64,000 nucleotides of DNA from Paenibacillus sp. JJ-223 (GTDB taxonomy: Bacteria > Bacillota > Bacilli > Paenibacillales > Paenibacillaceae). Below the pieces are notes generated by a model. It saw nothing but the letters and a program-made list of their open reading frames with translations, was not told the DNA's origin and made no database searches. Positions 1 to 8,206 of this stretch are shown in pieces. The stretch lies in NCBI RefSeq assembly GCF_927798175.1, contig NZ_CAKMMP010000004.1, positions 248,001 through 312,000 of the forward strand, read 5' to 3'. Made by a program: the position numbers and the translations under genes. Each line of letters opens with the position of its first letter. Positions within the stretch are counted from its first letter, which is position 1.

Positions 1-235
1 AATTCAGCAGCAGCGCCACATCCTGCAGCCGGGCCGCTCTTGCTTCCGCCTCTAAAGGACCTGTCAGTGCGGCGACTCCCTCGGCAAGTTTGCCGAATAC
101 CGGGGCCCGCTCCCCAAGCTGGGCCAACTTCGGCTCCAGGCGTTTCAGGCGGAAATCGTCTCCCGCCAAGTCGCTGCCTGCAATATATAAACGGCGAAGT
201 TCGCCCTGTAGTTCTTGCAATAAAGTGGTGCTCAT
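1..235 (-). CDS. Hypothetical protein, N-terminal part only
   Basis: The first 78 codons of a gene that runs off the left edge. The reading frame starts at the ATG at 235, about 8 bases after a clear GGGAGGAG ribosome site, and begins MSTTLLQELQGELRRLYIAG. The visible part is charged, Leu/Ala-rich and probably all-helical, with no signal peptide or membrane segment. It lies 50 bases downstream of the SWIM zinc-finger gene on the same strand and is probably co-transcribed with it. From memory, HEAT-repeat-type proteins sit next to SWIM proteins in Paenibacillus, but no diagnostic repeat is visible in this fragment, so no function is assigned. Confidence 0.6.
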   Translation of the reverse strand, partial: MSTTLLQELQGELRRLYIAGSDLAGDDFRLKRLEPKLAQLGERAPVFGKLAEGVAALTGPLEAEARAARLQDVALLLN

Positions 236-285
236 TCGCTTCTCCTCCCGATTCCCCGTTTTGATTCCAGCTTCGATAACAGCGA

Positions 286-1722
286 TCAGTACAGCAGCCG
301 GGCAATCCGGTCTCCCTGAATCACCGTTAACGGCTGTGCAGCCAGCCGCCCTGTATCCATCTGATGCTCGAACATCGCCAATACGCAGCAGTCGCTGAGC
401 AGCGAAGCATCGACGAGCGACAACAGCGGCGTCGATTGCCCGGGCAGGCGGTAAATATCGCTGAGCTCCAATGTATTTCCTGCCTCATCGACCAGGGCGA
501 AACCTCCCATTTCCGTGCGTGCGATGCGGGAGGCCTTCAGTAACGCGACCGGGGCCCGATCGCCCAGCGGATCTTTCAGTTGGTTTTTAACCGCCTTGAC
601 CGCCTCCGGTATCGATGACCAAGCCGATTCGCAGGCAGCCTCAAGATCGATGGCTTTCGTCTCGCGCGGGATCATGCCTTCAAAACGCACCCTGGCGTTC
701 ATGCCGCCCGGATAAAGGTACAATTCGGAAATCTGCGCCACATTGAAGAAACTGTCTTCTTCCTTCATGAATTTCAAAGCCTTAAACGGTCGATAATGTA
801 CGGTTCGATGAATGCGTTTGCTGCCAAGCTCCAGCCAATAACCGGTGTCTATGTATTCTCGGCGTGCGTCATCCTTGTGGCAATAGAAAGCAAGTTGAAG
901 CAGCTCCACATTCTCGCTTACCCGTCCGGCTTCCTTAAGTTCGGACAGCTGCCAAGCATGACCAAGCCATTCTTCAATCGTTGATTCGCTATCCGGTTTG
1001 AGTTCCGGATCTTCCTGTTTGGCTTGTAAATATGTCCTGCCTCTTTTAATAAAAGCATGCAGCAAAGTCAGCTGCTCCATCGCATATGTATAGCCGCTCT
1101 CTCGGTCTTCCTCTTCCAACAGCAGTGCAAGCCGCCGTAATTCGTTCTCCGCTCCGGTAAGGTAACTGCTTCCGAGCCGCTTGGCATGCTCGTTCAGGCT
1201 TTTCACCGTTCGTGCATCCGCCGTGCCCAACCCACCGCGAACCAGTGAAAGCACAAGCTTCTCCAATTCGTCCAGCGCTTCAAGCTGCTTGGCGATTTTC
1301 TTCTTGAGCGCGCTTTTATTGACCTTTTTCGGCTTGTCAGGCAGCTCACCGCTTTCGCGCTTGGCTTTGTTCTCTTCGCGTTTCTCTGCCTTCTCCCGCT
1401 TGGACGCAATATCTTCAGGCACAGAAGCGTTCTCAAACGGCAATCCTTCCGCATAGGCATACATCAGTCCAAGCGCATGTTTGCATGGAAACTGCCGGCT
1501 TGGGCAGCTGCATCGCGAGACCGGATTGTCCGGCATGACAAAATCGACGGAACAAACATAATTGGATTTCCCGCTGCCGGCACATTCACCAAACAACAGG
1601 TTCCCTTCCTCCGATATGTTAAGTTTGACGAATTTGTTTTTCTGGACCAGTCCCCGTCCGTTCTTGGCCGCAGCCGCGTTCGGGGCCAGTGAATCAATAT
1701 AGGTTGAAGCCAGTTGAAGCAT
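286..1722 (-). CDS. SWIM zinc-finger domain protein
   Basis: A 478-residue protein. Around residues 70-85 it carries a SWIM motif: the pattern SRCSCPSRQFPCKHALGL fits CxCx(n)CxH, a zinc-binding fold used for DNA or protein contacts. A very basic, Lys/Glu-rich stretch (about residues 105-150) follows, and then a long helical region. No membrane segment is seen. The ATG is preceded by GAGGAGG at 8 bases. A second gene follows 50 bases downstream, so the two probably form an operon. Bacterial SWIM proteins of this kind often travel with AAA, VWA or HEAT-repeat genes, but the biological role is not established. Family assignment is firm, role unknown. Confidence 0.85.
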   Translation of the reverse strand: MLQLASTYIDSLAPNAAAAKNGRGLVQKNKFVKLNISEEGNLLFGECAGSGKSNYVCSVDFVMPDNPVSRCSCPSRQFPCKHALGLMYAYAEGLPFENASVPEDIASKREKAEKREENKAKRESGELPDKPKKVNKSALKKKIAKQLEALDELEKLVLSLVRGGLGTADARTVKSLNEHAKRLGSSYLTGAENELRRLALLLEEEDRESGYTYAMEQLTLLHAFIKRGRTYLQAKQEDPELKPDSESTIEEWLGHAWQLSELKEAGRVSENVELLQLAFYCHKDDARREYIDTGYWLELGSKRIHRTVHYRPFKALKFMKEEDSFFNVAQISELYLYPGGMNARVRFEGMIPRETKAIDLEAACESAWSSIPEAVKAVKNQLKDPLGDRAPVALLKASRIARTEMGGFALVDEAGNTLELSDIYRLPGQSTPLLSLVDASLLSDCCVLAMFEHQMDTGRLAAQPLTVIQGDRIARLLY

Positions 1723-1950
1723 TTCGCGCGCCTCCTCGCTGGAAAATTGAACTTGTGAAAATTATACTGTAATCTAACGCAAATCTCACTCGTGCGCATG
1801 GCATGGGCCGTTTGGCATTTATGATGCGGATTTGCGAAACAGGAACACCAGTTCCCTTTTTATTTGAATATATCATGGTCTTCCGTTATTTTCAAATCCG
1901 CCCATCCAAAACCTTGCATGCCGAGATCACACTTGATCCCTTTCCAATAC

Positions 1951-2003
1951 AAAAAAAGCCCCCATATCGCAATTAGAGAAAAACTAATGCGCTACGGAGA
2001 CCT
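1951..2003 (-). terminator. Terminator of the HesB-family gene
   Basis: Read on the minus strand, a GCGCATTAG / CTAATTGCG stem with further pairing below it is followed by a run of seven T. It lies just downstream of the HesB-family stop codon. The rest of the 325-base gap between this gene and the SWIM gene start shows nothing else I recognise. Confidence 0.7.
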
Positions 2004-2047
2004 TTATTACACCGGTAATACATATACCAGTAACATCTAATTCCGAA

Positions 2048-2404
2048 TCAGCAATCTTTATCCGGCACGCCTGCTTCTTCGCGTGTGCGGAAGGAAGATC
2101 CGCAACCACATGTCGCTACCGCGTTCGGGTTATGAATAGTGAAGCCGCCCGTCATGCCGGATTCTTCAAAATCAATTTCCAGGCCATTCAGGTATTTCAG
2201 GTTTTCCTTCTCCACAACAACCTTCATGTCGTGAATGTTCATATAAATATCGTCTTCGGATTCTTTATCGTCAAAGCCCATGGCGTACGAAAATCCGGTA
2301 CAACCGCCCGGTGCTACGCCAAGACGCAGGAACATGTCCGGCGTCTCTTGCTGAGCCAGCATATCCTTCAGCCGCTCGGCAGCCGTTTCGCTGATGCTGA
2401 TCAT
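2048..2404 (-). CDS. HesB/IscA-family iron-sulfur assembly protein
   Basis: A 118-residue A-type Fe-S carrier or scaffold. The three conserved cysteines are present: C35 in GGCTGFSY and the C-terminal pair C99/C101 in TCGCGSSF, which together bind Fe or an Fe-S cluster for delivery to client apoproteins. Length is typical. The start ATG follows GGAGAG at 9 bases. A good housekeeping promoter and a downstream terminator suggest a single-gene transcript. Several other Fe-S-related genes (YuzB, Nfu-like, radical SAM MqnE) lie within 4 kb. Which IscA subtype it is cannot be settled from the sequence alone. Confidence 0.92.
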   Translation of the reverse strand: MISISETAAERLKDMLAQQETPDMFLRLGVAPGGCTGFSYAMGFDDKESEDDIYMNIHDMKVVVEKENLKYLNGLEIDFEESGMTGGFTIHNPNAVATCGCGSSFRTREEAGVPDKDC

Positions 2405-2440
2405 GCCAGGTCACTCTCCTTTAATTTGAACTCTTTCTAA

Positions 2441-2469
2441 ATTATACTCCACCGCGTCAAGGGGCTCAA
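2441..2469 (-). promoter_or_regulatory. Sigma-A promoter of the HesB-family gene
   Basis: On the minus strand TTGAGC (2469-2464), exactly 17 bases, then a perfect TATAAT (2446-2441). The predicted transcript start is about 30 bases upstream of the ATG. Confidence 0.75.
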
Positions 2470-2846
2470 GTCATGTTTGCCCGTGTTTTCTTGCCTCGGC
2501 TCCTCCTTTTTCTTTCCAGCATATTGAACCCCCGGGACACGAGGTTTATAATGGATAGGTGATCGATTTGAAATGTCGATATTTTGTCATGACTTCTTCA
2601 AGCGATGGTCATATTTAGAGTTGTAATTTTTTTCACATTTCGAGACTGTGCTGCAGTCCCCAATGCATATAAAGCCGGAGGGCTCATTTCGCGAAAAAAA
2701 ACAGCTACGCAATGCAGCATGCGCTGCAACCGGGTCAATACGAGTTGGTTATACGGAAGGCGGCAAACGACCGCATCTTTGTTATGTAGTTCTGCCAGCC
2801 ACTACTGCGCGCAACTCCAATCCGGTCAAGAACAGGAGGAAACAAC
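2470..2846 (+). other. Long intergenic leader upstream of mqnE
   Basis: About 380 bases without a gene precede mqnE. I see no consensus promoter and no riboswitch family I can name. There is a short hairpin (GCAGC-ATGC-GCTGC near 2716-2730), and the stretch ends in AGGAGGAAACAAC before the mqnE ATG. The promoter and any regulation remain unplaced. Confidence 0.4.
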
Positions 2847-3953
2847 ATGTCTACATTGGTAACACCGTTCACGGACAAGAGAATGGCTGAAATCGTCGAG
2901 AAAGTACAGAACGGAGTAAGGCTTAGCGTAGAGGACGGCGTTTATCTGTACCAGACGGATGACCTGCTAACTCTGGGCCAGCTGGCCAATGAGGCCAACC
3001 TGAAGAAAAACGGCAAAAAAGTATATTTCATCGAAAACATGAGCCTGTATTTCACCAACGTGTGTGAAGCCCACTGCGCCTTTTGCAACTTCCGCAAGGA
3101 TCAGGGTGAAGAAGGCTCTTATACCTTGTCGGGACAGGAAATGATCGATTACGTAGAACAGCATATTCATCCCGGCGTACGCGAGTTCCATATTGTAGGC
3201 GGACATAACAACCATGTTCCTTTTCAATATTATGTCGATTCCTTGCGTGCATTAAACGAAAAATATCCGAACGTTACGCTGAAGGCATACACGGCAGCAG
3301 AGATCGATTTCTTCACACGCATCAGCGGACTAAGCATTAAGGAAGTGCTTGAGGAACTGCAAAAAGCCGGACTGAAATCGCTCACTGGGGGCGGAGCCGA
3401 AATTCTCTCCGATGAGTACCGCAAAAAAATGCGCGTGGACAAAGCGAACGTCGATCGTTATCTGGAAGTTCACCGCACGGCTCACCTGCTCGGCATGCGG
3501 ACGCACACCACCATGCTGTATGGTTCGATCGAATCCTATGAGGACCGCGTCAACCATATGGCCCAAATCCGGGAACTTCAAGACGAAACAAACGGATTCA
3601 TGGTATTCATTCCGCTGTCCATGCAGCCAAAGAGCAAAAATGCAAGCATCATGCGCCGCAACTCGGCGTACGAAGACCTCAAAACGATCGCGATCAGCCG
3701 CCTGATGCTGGACAACATCGACCACATCAAAGCCTACTTCATTAATATTGGTCCACAGCTGACTCAAGTCGCGCTCGGCTTCGGAGCATCGGATGCGCAC
3801 GGTACGATCGTACGTGAACGAATCAGTCACGCCGCTGGTGCCCTGACACCCGAAGGGCTGACCCGCAAAGAGCTCATCTGGCTGATCAAAGGTGCCGGAC
3901 GAATCCCGGTGGAACGCGATACCTTCTACAACGAAATCCAAGTATACGAGTAA
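2847..3953 (+). CDS. mqnE: Aminofutalosine synthase MqnE (radical SAM)
   Basis: A 368-residue radical SAM enzyme of the futalosine route to menaquinone. It adds 3-[(1-carboxyvinyl)oxy]benzoate to an adenosyl radical to give aminofutalosine, using SAM and a 4Fe-4S cluster. The cluster motif C73-x3-C77-x2-C80 (NVCEAHCAFC) is visible, as are a GG-containing SAM region (EFHIVGGHNN) and conserved MqnE stretches such as TAAEIDFF and LTGGGAEI. Length is normal. The start has AGGAGG at 7 bases. It stands alone here, without mqnA, mqnC or mqnD nearby. CofH and MqnC are related families, but the motif context and length favour MqnE. Confidence 0.93.
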   Translation: MSTLVTPFTDKRMAEIVEKVQNGVRLSVEDGVYLYQTDDLLTLGQLANEANLKKNGKKVYFIENMSLYFTNVCEAHCAFCNFRKDQGEEGSYTLSGQEMIDYVEQHIHPGVREFHIVGGHNNHVPFQYYVDSLRALNEKYPNVTLKAYTAAEIDFFTRISGLSIKEVLEELQKAGLKSLTGGGAEILSDEYRKKMRVDKANVDRYLEVHRTAHLLGMRTHTTMLYGSIESYEDRVNHMAQIRELQDETNGFMVFIPLSMQPKSKNASIMRRNSAYEDLKTIAISRLMLDNIDHIKAYFINIGPQLTQVALGFGASDAHGTIVRERISHAAGALTPEGLTRKELIWLIKGAGRIPVERDTFYNEIQVYE

Positions 3954-4183
3954 ACCCGAGCATCGGGCTCGAGATCCGCTTGACCGAAAAGGGAGCGGAT
4001 CCCGAACCGATGCTTTCCATTGGAATAATGCCCCTAATTTGAAAGACCTGAATTTTCGATATACTAATTTAGATATACTAATTCAAACCTAAAACAACAC
4101 ATGAGGCAGATCGCCATTATGGCCCTGTGCCTCACGGGTACAGCCCCGCTTCCTGCGGGACTGGTGCAGAAAGGAAGCCAATC
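3954..4183 (+). other. Structured intergenic region before the NADH dehydrogenase-like gene
   Basis: Contains a hairpin GATCCGCT/AGCGGATC (about 3980-4010) that could end mqnE transcription although it lacks a T-run. Near the next gene there is a second potential stem, TGAGGCA (4101-4107) pairing with TGCCTCA (about 4129-4135), followed by CCCGC/GCGGG. The second set would fold just upstream of the Shine-Dalgarno sequence. Confidence 0.35.
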
Positions 4184-5245
4184 ATGAAAAATTTCGTCAT
4201 TCTTGGGGGCGGCTACGGCGGCCTCACGATTGCTAAAGAACTTCTGGAAGGCAAAATTCCGGCAGACACTCAAATCGTTTTGGTGGATCGAAATCCATTC
4301 CAAGGGCTGAAGACCGAATATTATGCGCTCGCAGCCGGAACGGTATCGGATTACGACCTCCGCATTCATTTTCCCGTGCATGAAAAGCTTACCCATCGGT
4401 ATGGAGAAGTGACGTCGATCAACCTGGAAGCCCGTCAGATCGAATTCGAAGGACAGGACCCGCTTCCTTACGACAGACTTGTCATCGGGCTTGGTTGTAC
4501 GGATCGGTTCCACAATACGCCCGGAGCCGAGGAATTCAGCTGTACCATTCAAAGCTTCGGCAAAACAAGGGAAACTTACCTGCGCTTGAATGAGGTTAAA
4601 CCTTACGGCCACGTGCACATCGTCGGCGGCGGGCTTAGCGGTGTTGAAGTAGCGGCTGAACTGCGCGAAAGCAGACCCGACCTGAATATTACGATCCTCG
4701 ATCGGGGTGAGCGCGTGTTGTCCGCATTCCCGCAACGCTTGTCCGCTTACGTACATGAATGGTTCAAAGAACATCAAGTCGAATCGCAGCGCCATGTGGC
4801 CATCTCCAGACTGGAGCAAGGCGCCATTTACAATCGCGACGAAGAGATCATGACCGATGCCGTTGTTTGGACAGCAGGGATTCAGCCGGTCAAAGTCGTG
4901 CAGGATCTGAATGTCGCCAAAGACCCGCAGGGCCGTGTCGTCCTGAATGAGTATTATCAAATTCCGGAATATACGGATGTATATGTGGTGGGAGACTGTG
5001 CCAGCGTGCCATTTGCACCTAGCGGTCAGGCTGCCGAGGTTCAGGGTGAACAGATCGCTCATATTCAGCATGCTCTTTGGAAAGGCGAAGAGCCCAAACT
5101 TCACCCCCTCAAGCTTCGCGGCACACTCGGCGCACTCGGCAAGAAGGCTGGGTTTGGGCTGATGGGCAAAACGTCCATGATGGGACGCGTGCCGCGTATT
5201 TTGAAAAGCGGTGTGCTCTGGATGTCTAAACGGCATCTCGGTTAG
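4184..5245 (+). CDS. NAD(P)/FAD-dependent oxidoreductase, type II NADH dehydrogenase-like (YutJ-type)
   Basis: A 353-residue flavoprotein. It has an N-terminal FAD dinucleotide-binding motif (LGGGYGG, residues 7-13), a second Rossmann motif (IVGGGLSGVEVA, about residue 145) for NAD(P)H, and the late FAD motif VYVVGDCA. The ATG at 4184 is chosen because the protein then begins directly with MKNFVILGGG and has AAGGAAG upstream; an in-frame start at 4127 would add an unrelated leader. Type II enzymes oxidise NADH and reduce quinone without pumping protons, which suits a menaquinone organism. The stop codon overlaps that of the convergent YuzB gene. The exact electron acceptor is not shown. Confidence 0.85.
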   Translation: MKNFVILGGGYGGLTIAKELLEGKIPADTQIVLVDRNPFQGLKTEYYALAAGTVSDYDLRIHFPVHEKLTHRYGEVTSINLEARQIEFEGQDPLPYDRLVIGLGCTDRFHNTPGAEEFSCTIQSFGKTRETYLRLNEVKPYGHVHIVGGGLSGVEVAAELRESRPDLNITILDRGERVLSAFPQRLSAYVHEWFKEHQVESQRHVAISRLEQGAIYNRDEEIMTDAVVWTAGIQPVKVVQDLNVAKDPQGRVVLNEYYQIPEYTDVYVVGDCASVPFAPSGQAAEVQGEQIAHIQHALWKGEEPKLHPLKLRGTLGALGKKAGFGLMGKTSMMGRVPRILKSGVLWMSKRHLG

Positions 5246-5496
5246 TCAAGATCCAGCTCGTCCCAGGCGTCCGCTTCGGCAATTTTGGCCAATATGGCGT
5301 TATACAGATCTTCCACTTTGTCCGTGATGACAAGCTCGCCATTCACCAAAGCAAAAGGAGTCATGTAACATTGGCCGCAATTGCTGAGGCACCCGTACTC
5401 GATGACGTCAAAGTCAGGATTTTCTTCCAGCATGTCCATCACTTCATCGGTACCGAAATGCATATTATTGGCACAAAATTCAATAATCGGTCTCAT
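5242..5496 (-). CDS. YuzB-like protein (DUF1450)
   Basis: An 84-residue protein beginning MRPIIEFCANNM. Conserved cysteines lie in FCANN and in GCLSNCGQCY, a pattern resembling thin [2Fe-2S] ferredoxin-like folds. The function is unknown. The ATG at 5496 has AGGTG at about 8 bases; longer in-frame starts cover the divergent promoter region and are unlikely. It converges on the flavoprotein gene with a four-base overlap of stop codons (TTAG) and diverges from the Nfu gene. This flavoprotein/YuzB/Nfu grouping matches Bacillus yutJ-yuzB-yutI from memory, hinting at a shared Fe-S or redox role. Confidence 0.82.
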   Translation of the reverse strand: MRPIIEFCANNMHFGTDEVMDMLEENPDFDVIEYGCLSNCGQCYMTPFALVNGELVITDKVEDLYNAILAKIAEADAWDELDLD

Positions 5497-5576
5497 TTGT
5501 TGTTCACCTGCTTGCTTTGACCATTTGAATTTATGGCCATTTGTAATATAATATATGAAGGAAAGGAGTTGAAAAT

Positions 5577-5822
5577 ATGAGCGAAAACGCACAAAGCACC
5601 ATGTACGATGAGGTATCCGACGTGCTTGACAAACTTCGTCCGTTCCTGCAGCGCGATGGCGGTGACGTGGAACTGGTCGACGTGGAGGACGGCATCGTGA
5701 AGCTGAAACTGGTCGGTGCCTGCGGCAGCTGCCCAAGCTCCACCATTACATTGAAAGCCGGGATTGAACGCGCCCTTCTTGAAGAAGTTGACGGTGTGGA
5801 AGAAGTTGTCCAAGTATTCTAA
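5577..5822 (+). CDS. NifU C-terminal-domain (Nfu) iron-sulfur protein, YutI-type
   Basis: An 81-residue stand-alone Nfu domain. The core CxxC (C49-G-S-C52 in GACGSCPSS) binds a bridging Fe-S cluster between two monomers, which is then passed to target proteins. Length and sequence are typical of Bacillus YutI. The start has AAAGGAG at about 9 bases. It is followed by a strong terminator and is divergent from yuzB, sharing an 80-base promoter region. Confidence 0.92.
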   Translation: MSENAQSTMYDEVSDVLDKLRPFLQRDGGDVELVDVEDGIVKLKLVGACGSCPSSTITLKAGIERALLEEVDGVEEVVQVF

Positions 5823-5845
5823 TCAATCCTTCACGAAATAAACCT

Positions 5846-5886
5846 CAAGAGCCTTTCGCTTCTTATGAAGCGGAGGCTCTTTTTTC
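5846..5886 (+). terminator. Terminator of the Nfu gene
   Basis: AGAGCC-TTTCGCTTC, a four-base loop, then GAAGCGGA-GGCTCT and TTTTTT. Confidence 0.88.
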
Positions 5887-5955
5887 GCCTTGCGTCACGG
5901 AACTGTACTCCTGACCAGCCAAGCGGAAACATTTATTACAACGCCTGCGCTCGCA

Positions 5956-6762
5956 TCACTCGCTTTTCCCGGCCTCATGCTGCTCTGCATCTTCGCGCCA
6001 AATATTAGGGCGGATCGGATCCAGGCCGCCGGATACATCCATAATGTTTCCGGTAATGAAATCGGAGTGATCCTCGCACAGATACGTGATTACGCGTGCG
6101 ATATCCTCCCCGCTTCCCGGGCGCCCTCTCGGTGTTTCTTCATCCTTGATTTCCCGGATTTCATCGATCGTTTTTTCTTTGTTCGCGCCGCGAATGTCAC
6201 CAGGGCATACCATATTCACCGTGATCCCATATGGCGCTTCTTCCACGGCAAGCGTCTTCGTAAACGAAACCAGGCCTACCTTGGCCGCTGCATAAACCGC
6301 GCGATGGGGCCATGATCTGGCCTCTCCTGCATGGCTAAAGCCGAAATGAATGATCCTTCCCCACTTCTTGCGCCGCATCTCCGGGAGCACGAGCTGGTCC
6401 AGCAGCATGGGCCCGAGCAAATTGCCTTGCACAAGCATCTGGATTTCGGCTGCGGAGTAATCGGCAAACCATCTGCGTTCCCGGACAAACGGTCCCGCAT
6501 TGTTTATAAGTATATCAATATCGCCCAGCTGATTTTGCACACGTGCGATCAGCCTGGTAATGTCTGTCGGTTGTGAAATATCGGCCTGCACCGCGATACA
6601 GCGCACGCCTGTGGACATAATCTGGGATTGAAGGCTTTCGGCCTCGCTTTGGCTGTGCACATAATTCAGAGCAATGTGGCATCCCTGTTCCGCCAGGCGC
6701 AGTGCCGTCATTTTGCCAAGACCTTTGGCACTTCCCGTTATGAGGGCCACTTTACCTTTCAC
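5956..6762 (-). CDS. Short-chain dehydrogenase/reductase (SDR) family oxidoreductase
   Basis: A classical SDR of about 268 residues. The N-terminal TGSAKGLG matches the TGxxxGxG coenzyme motif. NNAG is present near residue 87 and the catalytic YAAAK near residue 160, with a Ser in FGFSHAG upstream. Enzymes of this family use NAD(P)H to reduce or oxidise carbonyl/alcohol groups; the substrate cannot be told. I prefer the GTG at 6762 (GGGGG at 6 bases) over the ATG at 6768, which sits directly against the Shine-Dalgarno sequence. The C-terminus extends about 20 residues beyond the usual GGLDP motif. Monocistronic by context. Confidence 0.85.
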   Translation of the reverse strand: MKGKVALITGSAKGLGKMTALRLAEQGCHIALNYVHSQSEAESLQSQIMSTGVRCIAVQADISQPTDITRLIARVQNQLGDIDILINNAGPFVRERRWFADYSAAEIQMLVQGNLLGPMLLDQLVLPEMRRKKWGRIIHFGFSHAGEARSWPHRAVYAAAKVGLVSFTKTLAVEEAPYGITVNMVCPGDIRGANKEKTIDEIREIKDEETPRGRPGSGEDIARVITYLCEDHSDFITGNIMDVSGGLDPIRPNIWREDAEQHEAGKSE

Positions 6763-7105
6763 GTCCATCCCCCTCTTCCAAGAACACAGTCACTCATTCA
6801 GTATAAAAGATTTGACGTTCCCTCACAACTTCCCCATCTCCAAATGCTCTTGCATATATTTGCAAAAAATCATTGGAGCGGGGACGATCCTCATATGTTG
6901 TCCATTCACAAAATAAAACCGTGTAGGACTTTAGAAGGAAATATAACCCCAATTTTCCAATTATCCCTTGATTAATGTATGAGGTATATGTTAATTTCGA
7001 TAAGTCATTATTTTCTATACAGAAAAAGACATAATACATACGCTCATGCTAGGCTGTAATCAGCACTTTCCTGCCCAGGCATGAGGCCCTCGAAAGGAAT
7101 CCGAA
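6763..7105. other. AT-rich divergent intergenic region
   Basis: About 340 bases between the SDR gene and the DUF2167 gene. It must hold both promoters. I see only scattered TA-rich hexamers and no convincing -35/-10 pair, operator or hairpin. Confidence 0.4.
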
Positions 7106-8116
7106 ATGAAAAACAACAAAAGATGGTTGACCTCCCTTGTCGCCCTTATGCTGGTGACCGCTTTGCAATTTCCGCTCGCTCTCACGGCGTCTGCCGAAAG
7201 TGCTGCCGACAGCACCGCAGATGACTATGAATGGATTGACGGTCCTGCCACCGTATCGCTGGATGACAAAGCCACCCTCCAAATCGCACCCGGCCTGACT
7301 TATTTGGACGCAACCAATACGAAGCGTTTTATGGAAGATACGGAATCATTTCCGAACGGCACTGAAATCGGAAGCCTATACGGCGAAGGCGAGCAGTCCA
7401 GCTGGTATGTCATTTTCGAATACAACGACACGGGACATATCGATGATAGCGACAAAGACAATCTGGATGCCGAAGAGCTTCTCGACAGCTACAAACGCGG
7501 TACCGAGGAGCAGAACGAAAAGTCTTCTCCGGAAAATCGGCTCTACATCACCGGTTGGGAAATCGAGCCTGCTTACGAGAGTGCGAAACATCAGTTGATT
7601 TACTCTCTTGGCGCGAAGGACGCGGCGCAACAACCGATTGTCAACTATAACGTAAACGTACTGACACGCGAAGGATATATCGGCGTGATTCTCATTACGG
7701 ATACCGCCCATTTCGAACAAAATCGCAAGCAGTTCGAGGAAAGCGTGCTTGGGCAGCTTCATGTTAACGCTGGCGAGAAATACGAGGAATTCGACGCGTC
7801 GGTCGACAAATCTTCCGAGCTGGGGCTAACCGGCCTGATTCTAGGGGGCGCCGGGGTTGCCGTAGCCAAGAAATTAGGATTGCTGCTATTGCTGAAAAAA
7901 GGATGGTTCGTCATCGTGGCCGCCATCGTCGGTATATTCGGATGGCTTCGCCGCAAATTGACGGGAAGAAAAAATCCAACGGATGCACATGGACAGCAGG
8001 ATGAACTTACGCCGACTGACGAAGCCTATCAACAAGTTGCGGCCGGACAACAGTCTACCAATCCGGATGATTCATCACCGAACGATCGTTCCAAACCGGA
8101 TTTGGAAAAAAGATAA
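7106..8116 (+). CDS. DUF2167 membrane-anchored exported protein
   Basis: A 336-residue protein with a Sec signal peptide (KNNKRW, a hydrophobic core to about residue 29, then LTASAES). A DUF2167 ectodomain follows (WIDGPATVSL through NVLTREGY), then a hydrophobic pair of segments near residues 238-280 (GLILGGAGVAV and WFVIVAAIVGIFGWL). The tail is hydrophilic and Gln/Asp/Pro-rich, ending at a Lys-Arg terminus. The family is thought to be membrane-associated; its function is not established. The start has AAAGGAA at 7 bases. It stands alone between divergent and convergent neighbours. Confidence 0.85.
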   Translation: MKNNKRWLTSLVALMLVTALQFPLALTASAESAADSTADDYEWIDGPATVSLDDKATLQIAPGLTYLDATNTKRFMEDTESFPNGTEIGSLYGEGEQSSWYVIFEYNDTGHIDDSDKDNLDAEELLDSYKRGTEEQNEKSSPENRLYITGWEIEPAYESAKHQLIYSLGAKDAAQQPIVNYNVNVLTREGYIGVILITDTAHFEQNRKQFEESVLGQLHVNAGEKYEEFDASVDKSSELGLTGLILGGAGVAVAKKLGLLLLLKKGWFVIVAAIVGIFGWLRRKLTGRKNPTDAHGQQDELTPTDEAYQQVAAGQQSTNPDDSSPNDRSKPDLEKR

Positions 8117-8147
8117 ATTGCGTCAATGCATCTCTATGACCATGCAC

Positions 8148-8195
8148 AAAAACAAGCCGACGTCGCTTGAACAGCGATGAACGGCTTGTTTGATT
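8148..8195. terminator. Bidirectional terminator between DUF2167 gene and metQ
   Basis: AACAAGCCG (8151-8159) pairs with CGGCTTGTT (8182-8190). The T-run is strongest on the minus strand, so it mainly ends the met operon. Confidence 0.75.
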
Positions 8196-8206
8196 TGCGC
8201 ATCTAT

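Noticed and set aside
4064..5236. A 390-codon open frame on the minus strand
   Set aside because: Opposite the NADH dehydrogenase-like flavoprotein, which shows both dinucleotide-binding motifs.
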